Below, piece after piece: positions 1 through 10,033 of a DNA stretch of 39,768 bases. This DNA is from Flavobacteriaceae bacterium. Its GTDB lineage: Bacteria > Bacteroidota > Bacteroidia > Flavobacteriales > Flavobacteriaceae. The DNA lies in assembly GCA_002719315.1 (NCBI GenBank), contig PBHD01000012.1, positions 326,623 to 366,390 of the forward strand. The letters run 5' to 3'. The position numbers and the translations under genes were made by a program. The stretch's first letter is position 1, and every line of letters begins with the position of its first letter. The notes beneath the pieces are model-generated. The model ran no database searches and was not told the origin of the DNA. It saw only the letters and a list, made by a program, of their open reading frames with translations.

Positions 1-2
1 TC

Positions 3-1094
3 TTTATTTCAAATATTGATGGTGACCATTTTTCTGAAAATATAAATAAAATAGATCCAGAAACTACTCTCTTCATAATTGTTTCCAAAACCTTTACGAC
101 TCAAGAAACTATTAATAATGCTGAAAAAATAAAGAAATGGTTTTTAAAAAAGACTAAAGCCAGTGGCATTGAAAAAAACTTTATAGCTGTTTCAACAAAT
201 ATTAAAAAAGTTAAGTCTTTTGGAATTTCACAAAAAAATATTTTCCCAATGTATGATTGGATTGGTGGGAGATTTTCTTTATGGAGCTCTGTAGGAATTA
301 GCATTTGTCTTTCAATAGGAGTAAAAAATTTTAAAAAATTAATCAAAGGTGCAAGATCAATGGATAATCATTTTGAAAAGACACCATTTGACAAAAATCT
401 TCCGATTATTTTAGGCGTTTTAAGTATTTGGTACAATAATTTTCATAACTCAGAAAGTGAAGCTGTTATCCCTTATTGTGAATATTTAAAAAATCTTCCG
501 AAATATTTACAACAAAGTGTAATGGAAAGCAATGGAAAAAGCGTTGATAGAAATGGAGATAAAATTAACTATCAGACGGGAACTATTATATGGGGTTCAA
601 CTGGTACAAATGCTCAACATGCCTTTTTTCAATTAATTCATCAAGGAACTAAATTGATTCCTTTAGATTTTATAGGATTTAAAAAACCTTTACATAAAGA
701 TGAAAAAAGTCATAAAAAATTAATGTCAAACTTTATTGCTCAAAGCAAGGCTTTAATGCTAGGAAAAGACATTGGCTCAGTAATTAAAGAATTAAATTCT
801 AATAATATAGAATCTGTTGAGATAGATAAAATATCTCCTTTTAAAGTTTTTGAAGGTAATAAACCATCTAACTCTATTTTAATTGATAAATTAAATCCTT
901 ATAACTTAGGAGCTTTAATTTCAATGTACGAACACAAAATTTTTGTACAAGGAATTATATGGAATATATATAGTTTTGATCAATGGGGGGTTGAATTAGG
1001 AAAGAAATTAGCAGATGAAATATTTAAAGATTTTTACTCAAAATCAAAAGAACACGATATTTCAACTGAAAATTTAATTGCCAAATTAAAATAA
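3..1094 (+). CDS. pgi: Glucose-6-phosphate isomerase, 5'-truncated by the window edge
   Basis: Frame 3 is open from base 3 (FISNIDGDHFSENINKIDPETTLFIIVSKTFTTQET...) into the listed 249..1094 ORF; motifs KTFTTQET, GGRFSLWSSVG, QLIHQGTKLIPLDFI, NPYNLGALISMYEHKIFVQG, SFDQWGVELGK are typical of GPI. Confidence 0.95.
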   Translation, partial: FISNIDGDHFSENINKIDPETTLFIIVSKTFTTQETINNAEKIKKWFLKKTKASGIEKNFIAVSTNIKKVKSFGISQKNIFPMYDWIGGRFSLWSSVGISICLSIGVKNFKKLIKGARSMDNHFEKTPFDKNLPIILGVLSIWYNNFHNSESEAVIPYCEYLKNLPKYLQQSVMESNGKSVDRNGDKINYQTGTIIWGSTGTNAQHAFFQLIHQGTKLIPLDFIGFKKPLHKDEKSHKKLMSNFIAQSKALMLGKDIGSVIKELNSNNIESVEIDKISPFKVFEGNKPSNSILIDKLNPYNLGALISMYEHKIFVQGIIWNIYSFDQWGVELGKKLADEIFKDFYSKSKEHDISTENLIAKLK

Positions 1095-1101
1095 TTCTTT
1101 C

Positions 1102-1968
1102 CTATTTACTTACTTTAAGACTAATGTCAATTGGCTTTGCAGAATGAGTTAAGCATCCTAAGGAAATAAAATTCACCCCAGTTTTAGCAATAGCTAAAAT
1201 ATTAGATTTATCAATATTCCCAGAAGCTTCTGTTGGCTTTTTATTACCAATTAAACTTAGAGCTTTTTTAATTTCATTAATATCCATATTATCAAGTAAA
1301 ATTCTTGTTACAATATTATAATTTAAGACGTCTTTTACCTCTTTTAAATTTCTTGTTTCAACTATTAAATCATATTCTTTACCTAAACCTGATAAATACC
1401 TTTTTGTTTTTTCTAAAACTAGATTGACTCCTCCTCCAAAATCTATATGATTGTCTTTAATCATTAAAGCATCATATAATCCCATCCTATGATTATTTCC
1501 TCCTCCTATTAGGACTGCCCATTTTTCTGGATATCTAAAATTAGGGGTAGTTTTTCTTGTATCAAGTAATTTACAACTCGTTTTAGATATAATTTTTTTA
1601 TATCTACTTGTAAGACTTGCAATACCTGACATCCTTTGAATACAATTAAGTACTAATCTTTCCATAGCTAAAATAGATAGGGAATTTCCTTCAACAATAA
1701 AGCCTTTTGTTCCGGCATTTACTTTATCTCCATCATTAACTAAATATCTAAAATTAATTTTGCTATCATATTTTTTATAAATAATTTCAGCTAATTCTAA
1801 TCCAGCGATTACACAATTTTCTTTAACTATAAGAACTGCTATACCTTTATCATTTTTTGATAAAGATGCTTTACTAGAATGATCAATACTATTTAGATCT
1901 TCTTTGATGGCATTATTTATAAAAAAATTTATTTCTTTTTTATAATTTATATAAAAATCATTTTTCAT
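1102..1968 (-). CDS. nadC: Nicotinate-nucleotide pyrophosphorylase (quinolinate phosphoribosyltransferase)
   Basis: QRMSGIAS, LDTRKTTP, RYPEKWAVLIGGGNNHRMGLYDALMIKDNHI motifs; next to nadB and nadA. Confidence 0.96.
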   Translation of the reverse strand: MKNDFYINYKKEINFFINNAIKEDLNSIDHSSKASLSKNDKGIAVLIVKENCVIAGLELAEIIYKKYDSKINFRYLVNDGDKVNAGTKGFIVEGNSLSILAMERLVLNCIQRMSGIASLTSRYKKIISKTSCKLLDTRKTTPNFRYPEKWAVLIGGGNNHRMGLYDALMIKDNHIDFGGGVNLVLEKTKRYLSGLGKEYDLIVETRNLKEVKDVLNYNIVTRILLDNMDINEIKKALSLIGNKKPTEASGNIDKSNILAIAKTGVNFISLGCLTHSAKPIDISLKVSK

Positions 1969-3505
1969 TATCTATATTATAAAAAACTCCTTTATTAATT
2001 TTAATCTTTTGAGCTTGCTTAATTAATAAATATGAAATACTTACCATGTTTCTTAGTTCACTTAAACTCTGGGTAAGTTTATTTTTATTATATAAACGAG
2101 TTACCTGATTATAAATATTTAATACTATATTTTCAGCTTCATTTAGTCCTCCATTAAATTTAAAAATTCCAACTTTATTATTCATAGTTTTTTGCAACTC
2201 TTTTCTCAAAATATTCTCTTCTTTAATAATCTCACTACTTATAAATTTTTCTCCTTTCCAACTTGGAACATTAAAAGCTAAACTATTATTTGAACTAATA
2301 AATTTTGAAACATCAACAGCTGCTCTATGAGAAAAAACTAAAGATTCTAATAAAGAATTAGAAGCTAATCTATTAGCTCCATGAAGACCAGTAGATGAAC
2401 ACTCTCCAATAGCATATAAACTCTTCAAACTTGACTCACCATTTTCATTTACTTTTATACCTCCGCAAAAATAATGAGCTGCAGGAACAATTGGGATCAT
2501 ATCTGATGGCAATTTTATTCCAACTGATAAACAGTTGCTATATATTTTAGGAAAATACTTTTTCCACTTTTTTCTTTCAATTGAACTGCCATCAAGATAA
2601 ACATATTTACTGTTTAAATTATGCATTTCCATTTGGATAGCTCTTGCGACAATATCTCTTGGAGCTAATTCTCCTCTGGAATCATATTTTTTCATAAAAA
2701 GTTCTCCTTTTGAATTTCTTAAAAAAGCGCCTGCACCTCTTACCGCCTCAGAAATCAAAAAGGTTTTGTTATTTATTTTATGGTATAAAGCTGTAGGATG
2801 AAATTGAACAAATGGAAGATTTTCCATAAAAATTTTAGCTCTATATGCTGCTCCTAAACCATCGCCAGTTGCAATACTAGGATTTGTAGAGTGTGAATAT
2901 ATATTTCCTGCACCTCCAGTTGATAAAACCGTAACCCTAGCAGCTATTTTAATTATCTCTTCTTTTTCTTTTGAAATCACATAAGCACCATAACATTTAT
3001 TATGGTTAGTTTTAGTATGATGATCTGTAATTAAATCTACTAATGTATGATTTTCAAAAATTTCAATATTCTTGAATGATTTAACTTTTTCAATAAGTTT
3101 TTTTTGAATCTCCTCTCCAGTCTGATCTTTATGATGTAATATTCTATTTTCAGAATGCCCCCCTTCTCTGGCTAGATCTAATTTGTTATTGTGAGTATCA
3201 AATTTTGTCCCCCATAAAATTAATTCTCTTATTCTCTCACTTCCTTCTTTTATTACAAAATCTACAACCTTTTTATTACATTCTCCTGCTCCAGCTTTTA
3301 ATGTATCATCTATATGTTTTTTGAATGAATCTTTTTTGAAATTTGATACTACAGCTATACCACCTTGAGCATACCGAGTATTAGTTTCCATTATATTAGA
3401 TTTAGAAATTAAAGTAATTCTAATATTAGAATTGATTAAAGCTAACTTTATAGAAAATGTAATTCCTGAAATCCCCGATCCAATAACTAATACATCTGAA
3501 ACCAT
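1958..3505 (-). CDS. nadB: L-aspartate oxidase
   Basis: N-terminal FAD GSGISG motif; NTRYAQGGIAV, REGGHSENRILHHKDQTG, HFCGGI-like and GLHGANRLASNSLLE motifs. Confidence 0.96.
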   Translation of the reverse strand: MVSDVLVIGSGISGITFSIKLALINSNIRITLISKSNIMETNTRYAQGGIAVVSNFKKDSFKKHIDDTLKAGAGECNKKVVDFVIKEGSERIRELILWGTKFDTHNNKLDLAREGGHSENRILHHKDQTGEEIQKKLIEKVKSFKNIEIFENHTLVDLITDHHTKTNHNKCYGAYVISKEKEEIIKIAARVTVLSTGGAGNIYSHSTNPSIATGDGLGAAYRAKIFMENLPFVQFHPTALYHKINNKTFLISEAVRGAGAFLRNSKGELFMKKYDSRGELAPRDIVARAIQMEMHNLNSKYVYLDGSSIERKKWKKYFPKIYSNCLSVGIKLPSDMIPIVPAAHYFCGGIKVNENGESSLKSLYAIGECSSTGLHGANRLASNSLLESLVFSHRAAVDVSKFISSNNSLAFNVPSWKGEKFISSEIIKEENILRKELQKTMNNKVGIFKFNGGLNEAENIVLNIYNQVTRLYNKNKLTQSLSELRNMVSISYLLIKQAQKIKINKGVFYNIDNEK

Positions 3506-3508
3506 TGA

Positions 3509-4504
3509 TCAGCCTAATTCTAACATTCTCTCAATTGGCTTTTTTGCTTTTGAAATAATTTCTTTTGATAAATTAACTTCAGGTAATTCATATAATAAAC
3601 AATTATATAGTTTATCTAAAGTATTCATTTTCATATATGCACATTCACTACAAGCACATGAGTCATCTTGAACTGGAGCAGGAATAAAAATTTTATCAGG
3701 ACACTTTTTTTTCATCTCATGTAAAATTCCGACTTCAGTGGCTACAATATATTTTTTTGATAAATCTCTTTGAACAAAATTTAACAACCCAGTTGTGCTT
3801 CCCACAAAACTAGCGAAATCTAGTATTACAGAATCACTTTCAGGATGAGCAATAAATTTAGCATCAGGGTTCTCATTAGAAAGTTTTAAAATTTTATCAA
3901 ACGAAAATGCTTCATGAACAATACAAGATCCATTCCATAAAATCATATTTCTTCCTGTTTCTTTTATTAAGTACTTTCCTAAATTTTTATCAGGTGCAAA
4001 AATTATTTCTTTATCATTAGGAATTGACTCTATTACTTTTTTAGCATTACTAGAAGTACAAACTATATCACTTAAAGTTTTAATTTCTGCAGAACAATTA
4101 ATATAAGTCACTACAATCGCATTTGGATATTTTTTTTTAAATAATTTAAAATCTCTAGGGGGACAAGAATCTGCAAGTGAACATCCAGCCTTTAAATCTG
4201 GTAAAAGAACCTTTTTGCTTGGATTAACAATTTTAGCAGTTTCAGCCATAAAATGAACACCTGCCATAACTATCTTATCATTATTAATCTTTGAAGCCAT
4301 TTGAGCCAAATAAAGACTGTCCCCTAAATAATCAGCTAATTCTTGAATAAGAGGATCCTGATAATAATGAACTAAAAGAACAGCATTTTTTTCTTTTTTT
4401 AATTTTTTTATTTCTTTAATTAAATTAAGCTTCTTCGGGATAGGTATATCCAAAAAACCTTTATTAGTGACTTTTTTAACTAAATTATTCTCTTTCAAAC
4501 TCAT
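3509..4504 (-). CDS. nadA: Quinolinate synthase
   Basis: VHYYQDPLIQELADYLGDSL, GVHFMAETAKI, KAGCSLADSCP, AHPE, DDSCACSECAYMKMNTL motifs. Confidence 0.96.
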   Translation of the reverse strand: MSLKENNLVKKVTNKGFLDIPIPKKLNLIKEIKKLKKEKNAVLLVHYYQDPLIQELADYLGDSLYLAQMASKINNDKIVMAGVHFMAETAKIVNPSKKVLLPDLKAGCSLADSCPPRDFKLFKKKYPNAIVVTYINCSAEIKTLSDIVCTSSNAKKVIESIPNDKEIIFAPDKNLGKYLIKETGRNMILWNGSCIVHEAFSFDKILKLSNENPDAKFIAHPESDSVILDFASFVGSTTGLLNFVQRDLSKKYIVATEVGILHEMKKKCPDKIFIPAPVQDDSCACSECAYMKMNTLDKLYNCLLYELPEVNLSKEIISKAKKPIERMLELG

Positions 4505-4559
4505 TTATGTAGTTGTATTAGTATAAACTAAAAAGACAAATTTAACTTTACTTAATCAT

Positions 4560-6275
4560 TTAATCAAATCTAAAATCTTTTACATTTAATTCAATATTAT
4601 TTTTTCCATTAAATTCATTTCTATGAATGGAATAAAGTATGGAAAAAAAAATTTTTTTCTTTATTTCAGAAATGTAATTTCCTTTTGAAAATGCAATACC
4701 TGACATTATCCCTCCATGACTATCTATAACTTCAATTCTTAAATGATCTTTATCTTTTCCAACTAAACGAGATGCTCCTGTGTCTTGACATTTATGAGTA
4801 ACAAACAATGGTATGCTATTTTTAGGTCCAAAAGGAGCTAATTGATCTAATATTCTATAAAGTTTATTATTTATGTCATTAAATTTGATTTCTGAATCAT
4901 AATTAATTGATCTAATTCTTTGATCTTCGGAAATAGAACTTTTAACATTTTCCTCAAACATTTTTTTAAACTCATCTAATTTATTTTTTTTTAAAGTGAG
5001 TCCCGCGGCATATTTATGGCCTCCGAATTGAGTCAAAACATTTTTACACTTTTTTAAAACATTATAAATATCAAGCCCTTTTACAGATCTAACAGATCCA
5101 ACAATTAAATTCTCAGATTTTGTTAAAACAATTGTGGGTTTATAATAATAATCAACTAGTTTAGATGCAACTATTCCTATAATTCCCTTATGCCAATCTT
5201 CATTGTATACCGTAATTGAAAATGTATTTTTATCTTTTTTATTGCCTATCTCCTCGATCGCTTCATTAATCATTATTTCTTGTTTTATTCTTCTTTCGGT
5301 ATTGAAAAATTCAATTTTTTTAGATAAACCATTTATATACTTATCATTTTTCTGGATTAATAATTCAACTGATTTCATTGCTTTATCCATTCTACCTGAA
5401 GAATTAATTCTTGGAGCAATTCTAAAAATCAGATCATTTATTTTAATCTTTGAATTAACTGAATTAATCATTTCTCTCAGACCAACTCTAGGATTTTTAT
5501 TGATTTGTTCAATCCCATAAAAAGATAAAATTCTATTTTCATCAATTAAGGGAACTATATCTGCAGCAATCGCTATAGAAACTAAATCTAAATATAATTT
5601 TAAATCATCGAAAGGTCTATTATTTACAATATTTAATGCTTGAATTAGCTTAAAGCCAATTCCACATCCACATAATTCTTTAAATGGATAATTACAATCT
5701 TTTCTTTTTGGATCCAAAACTGCAACTGCATTTGGTATATTTTCTAACGGTATATGATGATCACAAATAATAAAATCAATTTCTAATTCATTGGCATAAT
5801 CAATTTTATCAAAAGCAGTTATTCCACAATCTAATGAAATAATTAATTTAACTTTTTCACTTCTAGCATAATCTATTCCTTCTATAGAAATTCCATACCC
5901 TTCTTTATATCTATCTGGAATATATTTAATGATATTAGAATAATTTTTGATTAAATATGAATATACAAGAGCTACTGATGTAACTCCATCAACATCGTAA
6001 TCACCATATATTAATATCTTTTCTTTTTTTGAAATCGCTTTTTGAATTCTGTCAACTGCAATGTTCATATCCTTCATTAAAAAAGGATCATATAAATCAT
6101 TAAGATTTGGCCTAAAAAATTTTTTTGCTTTATTAAAAGTATTAACTCCTCTTTGAATAAGAATTTTAGAAATTAATAAATCAACAGAAAGTTCTTTTGC
6201 TAATGAATCAATTTCATTTTGATTTGGAGTATTTATTTTAACCCAATTCATTAATACCCTATTTTTTGCCAGCAA
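4560..6275 (-). CDS. recJ: Single-stranded-DNA-specific exonuclease RecJ
   Basis: ILIYGDYDVDGVTSVAL, CDHHIP, APRINSSGRMDKA, GGHKYAAGLT motifs of the DHH/DHHA1 family. Confidence 0.95.
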   Translation of the reverse strand: MLAKNRVLMNWVKINTPNQNEIDSLAKELSVDLLISKILIQRGVNTFNKAKKFFRPNLNDLYDPFLMKDMNIAVDRIQKAISKKEKILIYGDYDVDGVTSVALVYSYLIKNYSNIIKYIPDRYKEGYGISIEGIDYARSEKVKLIISLDCGITAFDKIDYANELEIDFIICDHHIPLENIPNAVAVLDPKRKDCNYPFKELCGCGIGFKLIQALNIVNNRPFDDLKLYLDLVSIAIAADIVPLIDENRILSFYGIEQINKNPRVGLREMINSVNSKIKINDLIFRIAPRINSSGRMDKAMKSVELLIQKNDKYINGLSKKIEFFNTERRIKQEIMINEAIEEIGNKKDKNTFSITVYNEDWHKGIIGIVASKLVDYYYKPTIVLTKSENLIVGSVRSVKGLDIYNVLKKCKNVLTQFGGHKYAAGLTLKKNKLDEFKKMFEENVKSSISEDQRIRSINYDSEIKFNDINNKLYRILDQLAPFGPKNSIPLFVTHKCQDTGASRLVGKDKDHLRIEVIDSHGGIMSGIAFSKGNYISEIKKKIFFSILYSIHRNEFNGKNNIELNVKDFRFD

Positions 6276-6930
6276 TACAAATTACAAATTCTCCTTTAGG
6301 TTTTTTTCTTTCTATGAAAGATATGGCTTCCAATAAATTTCCTCTAAAATTTTCCTCATGTATTTTTGTCAACTCTCTAGATATAGATATTTTTCTTTCT
6401 CTTCCAAAAAAAGGAATCAAATCATTTAATGTTTTAATTATTCTGTGAGGTGACTCAAAAATAACAAGAGATCTTTTTTCCTCAGACAAAAATTCAAGTC
6501 TTTTTTTTCTAGATTTTTTTAATGGTAAAAACCCTTCAAAAACAAATTTATCAGTGGGAAATCCACTTTGAACAAGTGAAGGTATAATAGCAGTCGCTCC
6601 TGGAAGACATTCAATTAAATAATTATTACCAACTACTTCTCTAATTAAAAGGTATCCAGGATCAGATATTCCTGGAGTTCCTGCATCAGAAATTAACGCT
6701 AAAACCTTACCTGATTTTATTTTATCAATGAAATAATTTAATTTACTATGCTCATTATGTATATGAAAACTTTCGCAAGAAGTTTTTATTTCATAATATT
6801 TTAAAAGCTTAAGACTATTTCTCGTATCTTCTGCAAGAATTAAATCAACATTTTTCAAAACTTCTATTGCACGGTAAGTTATATCCTTTAGGTTTCCTAT
6901 AGGTGTTGGGACAATATATAAAGAGGTCAT
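6259..6930 (-). CDS. rsmI: 16S rRNA (cytidine(1402)-2'-O)-methyltransferase
   Basis: LYIVPTPIGNLKDITYRAIEVLKNVDLILAEDTRNS, SDAGTPGISDPG, FVFEGFLP, FESPHRI motifs. Confidence 0.96.
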   Translation of the reverse strand: MTSLYIVPTPIGNLKDITYRAIEVLKNVDLILAEDTRNSLKLLKYYEIKTSCESFHIHNEHSKLNYFIDKIKSGKVLALISDAGTPGISDPGYLLIREVVGNNYLIECLPGATAIIPSLVQSGFPTDKFVFEGFLPLKKSRKKRLEFLSEEKRSLVIFESPHRIIKTLNDLIPFFGRERKISISRELTKIHEENFRGNLLEAISFIERKKPKGEFVICIAGKK

Positions 6931-6939
6931 AATATAAAT

Positions 6940-7596
6940 CTACTGAAAAAGTTTAGACAAAACTTCTAAAAATCTTTTTTCATAATCTTCTTTTCCTTCC
7001 CAATTGTCATACTCAGGTTTAATCATTGTCAAGATAAAATTTTCAACTTCCTCAAAATTTGAAAAGGTAGCAATTTGGGAAATTACCCTTTGATATTCTG
7101 ATTTATTGTCCAAAAATAAATATTTTGTGAATGCTAATCTATCATTTAAGTCAATGTGAAGTCCCTTCATAAATTTATCGTTAACATTTTCTTTTAACTC
7201 CTTAGCAGAATCTTTATTTTTATATTTTTCAACAAATATTGGATCTTCAGAAACATTTAATAAAGGATTTTTTTCTTCAATTTTTTCAGGCATTTCAGTA
7301 ACAATATCTTTTATCTTTTCAATTAGAGGTTCAACTTCTAATTTAGAATTTTGATTTATTAAATCCTCTTCAGACTCTGAAATTCCAATTATTTCATTTA
7401 GTATTAAATTTAATTGATTCTCTTGAATTTCCCAATTCGTTATATTATTCTTCTTTAAAAAACGATAAACAGACAAAACTTCATTCAATTGTCCTACTTT
7501 ATGAAAAACATCTTCTTCATTGATTGATTTTTTGTTATCTAAATCAATTATTTCATTTGCAATTTTTACAAGTGCTTTTTTTATTTTTTTATTCAT
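6940..7596 (-). CDS. Hypothetical protein, acidic, 218 aa, just upstream of rsmI
   Basis: Complete ORF, same strand and 9 nt from rsmI; no family assigned by eye. Confidence 0.8.
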   Translation of the reverse strand: MNKKIKKALVKIANEIIDLDNKKSINEEDVFHKVGQLNEVLSVYRFLKKNNITNWEIQENQLNLILNEIIGISESEEDLINQNSKLEVEPLIEKIKDIVTEMPEKIEEKNPLLNVSEDPIFVEKYKNKDSAKELKENVNDKFMKGLHIDLNDRLAFTKYLFLDNKSEYQRVISQIATFSNFEEVENFILTMIKPEYDNWEGKEDYEKRFLEVLSKLFQ

Positions 7597-7750
7597 AATT
7601 TAAAAGACTAAATCTGATATAATTTTTGATATATTTACTTGGAATTTTTACTTAAAATGAAAAGTACAAAATGTTTTTGTAATATACTTTATCTTAAAAA
7701 TAATTTAAGTTCAAATAATTAATTTATTATATTTTTTAACCATTCATTAA

Positions 7751-8842
7751 TTGAATTCTTTAAATATTTTTCTAAAAAACCTAGACCACAATTTTTATAC
7801 AATAAAAAGTAAGCTTAAAAATTCTACAAAATTAATTGGTGTTGTTAAAGCAAATGCATACGGTAGCGACTCATTAATAATTGCAAAAAGATTAGAATCA
7901 CTTGGAATAGATATGATTGCTGTAGCTTATACTTCCGAAGGAATATATTTAAAAAAAAATAAAATAAATATCCCTATTCTTGTTTTTTATCCCCAAATAG
8001 AATCTTTAAAAGATCTTTATAAATATAGGCTTGAACCTGCAATATATTCTAAGTTAATTTTTAAAAAATTCAATGAGCTAATTGAAGAAAAATCCTACAA
8101 AAAGTATCCAATTCATATTAAATACAATACTGGTTTAAATCGAATTGGTTTTAACTCAAATGAAACCACTTGGATAATAAAATCTTTAAATAAAAGTTCA
8201 CTTGCTTTAAAAAGTGTTTATTCTCATCTTTCTATGAGTGAAGAAAAAAAACCTAGTAAAATTTCTGAAAAACAAATTAATGTTTTTAAAAATATCATTG
8301 AAAATTATCAAAATAATAAAAACATTAAACCTTTTTTTCATCTTCTTAACAGTTCTGGAATTTTTAATTATCCTAATCTCGAGTTAGATGCAGTTAGACC
8401 AGGTATATCTTTATATGGATATGCTAACAATTTTCATTGGGATAAAAAGCTTTTACCAATAAGTTCTTTAACAACTAAGATTTTTCAAATTCATAAAATT
8501 AAAAAAGGAGAAAGTGTTGGTTATAATAAAGGATGGTTTGCAAAAAGGAATTCCAAAATAGGAGTAATTCCAATAGGTCATGCAGACGGAATTCCAAGAT
8601 CATTTGGAATGCAAAAAGGATGGTTTACCATTAAAAATAAAAAAGCATATATAATTGGAAATGTTTGTATGGATATAATTATGATAGATATAACTGAAAT
8701 AAATTGTAAAGTGGGTGATAAAGCAATACTTTTTGGTAATAAAATCTCTGCTGCATCAATTGCTGAAAATTGTAATACTATTTCTTATGAATTGTTATCT
8801 AATATTTCAAATAGGATTCCTAGGAATTTCATTGAAAATTAA
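7751..8842 (+). CDS. alr: Alanine racemase
   Basis: GVVKANAYGSDS (PLP lysine), AVAYTSEG, NTGLNRIGF, DAVRPGISLYG, GYNKGW, IPIGHADG motifs; TTG start directly after an in-frame TAA. Confidence 0.95.
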   Translation: MNSLNIFLKNLDHNFYTIKSKLKNSTKLIGVVKANAYGSDSLIIAKRLESLGIDMIAVAYTSEGIYLKKNKINIPILVFYPQIESLKDLYKYRLEPAIYSKLIFKKFNELIEEKSYKKYPIHIKYNTGLNRIGFNSNETTWIIKSLNKSSLALKSVYSHLSMSEEKKPSKISEKQINVFKNIIENYQNNKNIKPFFHLLNSSGIFNYPNLELDAVRPGISLYGYANNFHWDKKLLPISSLTTKIFQIHKIKKGESVGYNKGWFAKRNSKIGVIPIGHADGIPRSFGMQKGWFTIKNKKAYIIGNVCMDIIMIDITEINCKVGDKAILFGNKISAASIAENCNTISYELLSNISNRIPRNFIEN

Positions 8843-8898
8843 ATATTGTTTTAATAATAACATTACCATGATTTTTTGATATAATAAAGTTGTAGTTT

Positions 8899-8928
8899 TT
8901 GAAGCATAAATTTTAAATCTTACTTTTG
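8899..8928 (+). promoter_or_regulatory. Putative Bacteroidota-type promoter for asd (TTG-N19-TAnnTTTG)
   Basis: TTG at 8899-8901, 19-nt spacer, TACTTTTG at 8921-8928; ATG at 8943. Confidence 0.55.
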
Positions 8929-8942
8929 GAAAAAATTTTTTT

Positions 8943-9929
8943 ATGAAAATAGCTGTCGTTGGAGCAACTGGCATGGTAGGTAAAGTAATGTTAGAAGTTC
9001 TAGCTGAAAGAAAAATTAGATTTGATGAATTAATTTTAGTAGCATCACAACGTTCTGTTGGAAAAAAAGTTTCATTTCAAGGCACTAATTATTCTGTTGT
9101 TGATCTTAATGAGGCCCTAAATTTAAACCCTGATATTGCACTTTTTTCAGCTGGAGCAAAAACCTCTCTTGAATGGAGTCCAAAATTTGCTGACAAGGGG
9201 ACAACTGTAATTGATAATTCCTCTGCTTGGAGAATGAACCCAAAAATCAAATTAATCGTTCCAGAAATTAATGCTTCCACATTAAATAGTAATGACAAAA
9301 TTATTGCAAATCCTAATTGTTCTACCATTCAATTAGTTATGGTTCTTCATCCTTTACATAATAATTTTAATATTAATAGAGTAGTCATTTCTACTTATCA
9401 ATCTGTAACTGGAACAGGAGTTAAAGCTTTAAATCAGTTAGAAAATGAATATCAAACAAAATCTGGAGAAATGGCTTATCCTTATCAAATCCATCAAAAT
9501 GCAATTCCTCATTGTGATATTTTTTTAGATAATGATTATACTAAGGAAGAGATGAAGTTGATTAATGAAACTCACAAAATTCTTAATGATACTAAAATAG
9601 GAATTAGTCCTACAGCCGTTAGAATCCCAGTAATTGGTGGACATAGTGAATCGGTTAATATTGAATTCAATAAAACTTTTCAAATAAATGAAATTAGAGA
9701 ACTTTTAAATAATACCAAAGGTGTTGTTGTAAAAGATAATCCCGAAACCAATATATATCCAATGCCTTTTTATGCTAAAGATAAAGATGACGTTTTCGTC
9801 GGAAGAATAAGAAAAGATGAGTCTAAATCCAATGCAATTAATCTTTGGATAGTTTCTGATAATCTAAGAAAAGGAGCTGCAACGAATACAGTTCAAATAG
9901 CAGAACATATAATTTCTAACATTTTATAG
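8943..9929 (+). CDS. asd: Aspartate-semialdehyde dehydrogenase
   Basis: VGATGMVGKVMLEVL, SAGAKTS, VPEINAS, IANPNCSTIQLV, VSTYQSVTGTG-like, VRIPVIGGHSE motifs. Confidence 0.96.
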   Translation: MKIAVVGATGMVGKVMLEVLAERKIRFDELILVASQRSVGKKVSFQGTNYSVVDLNEALNLNPDIALFSAGAKTSLEWSPKFADKGTTVIDNSSAWRMNPKIKLIVPEINASTLNSNDKIIANPNCSTIQLVMVLHPLHNNFNINRVVISTYQSVTGTGVKALNQLENEYQTKSGEMAYPYQIHQNAIPHCDIFLDNDYTKEEMKLINETHKILNDTKIGISPTAVRIPVIGGHSESVNIEFNKTFQINEIRELLNNTKGVVVKDNPETNIYPMPFYAKDKDDVFVGRIRKDESKSNAINLWIVSDNLRKGAATNTVQIAEHIISNIL

Positions 9930-10033
9930 ATAATTAAAATAAATCTTTAATTTTAAAAAAATATAGCCTTATTAAAAAAAATTAGAGGGTTATTACTTTT
10001 ATTATTGTAATTAATTTTAAGTAATTAATCTAA

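Noticed and set aside
249-1094. ORF-track start of the first + ORF at 249
   Set aside because: The frame is open to base 3 and the upstream residues match GPI, so 249 is an internal Met of a truncated gene.
7751-7760. Frameshift or truncation at the alr N terminus (TTG start right after TAA)
   Set aside because: The N terminus NSLNIFLKNLDHNF already aligns to the start of the alanine racemase domain; only a few residues may be missing, so an alternative TTG start is sufficient.
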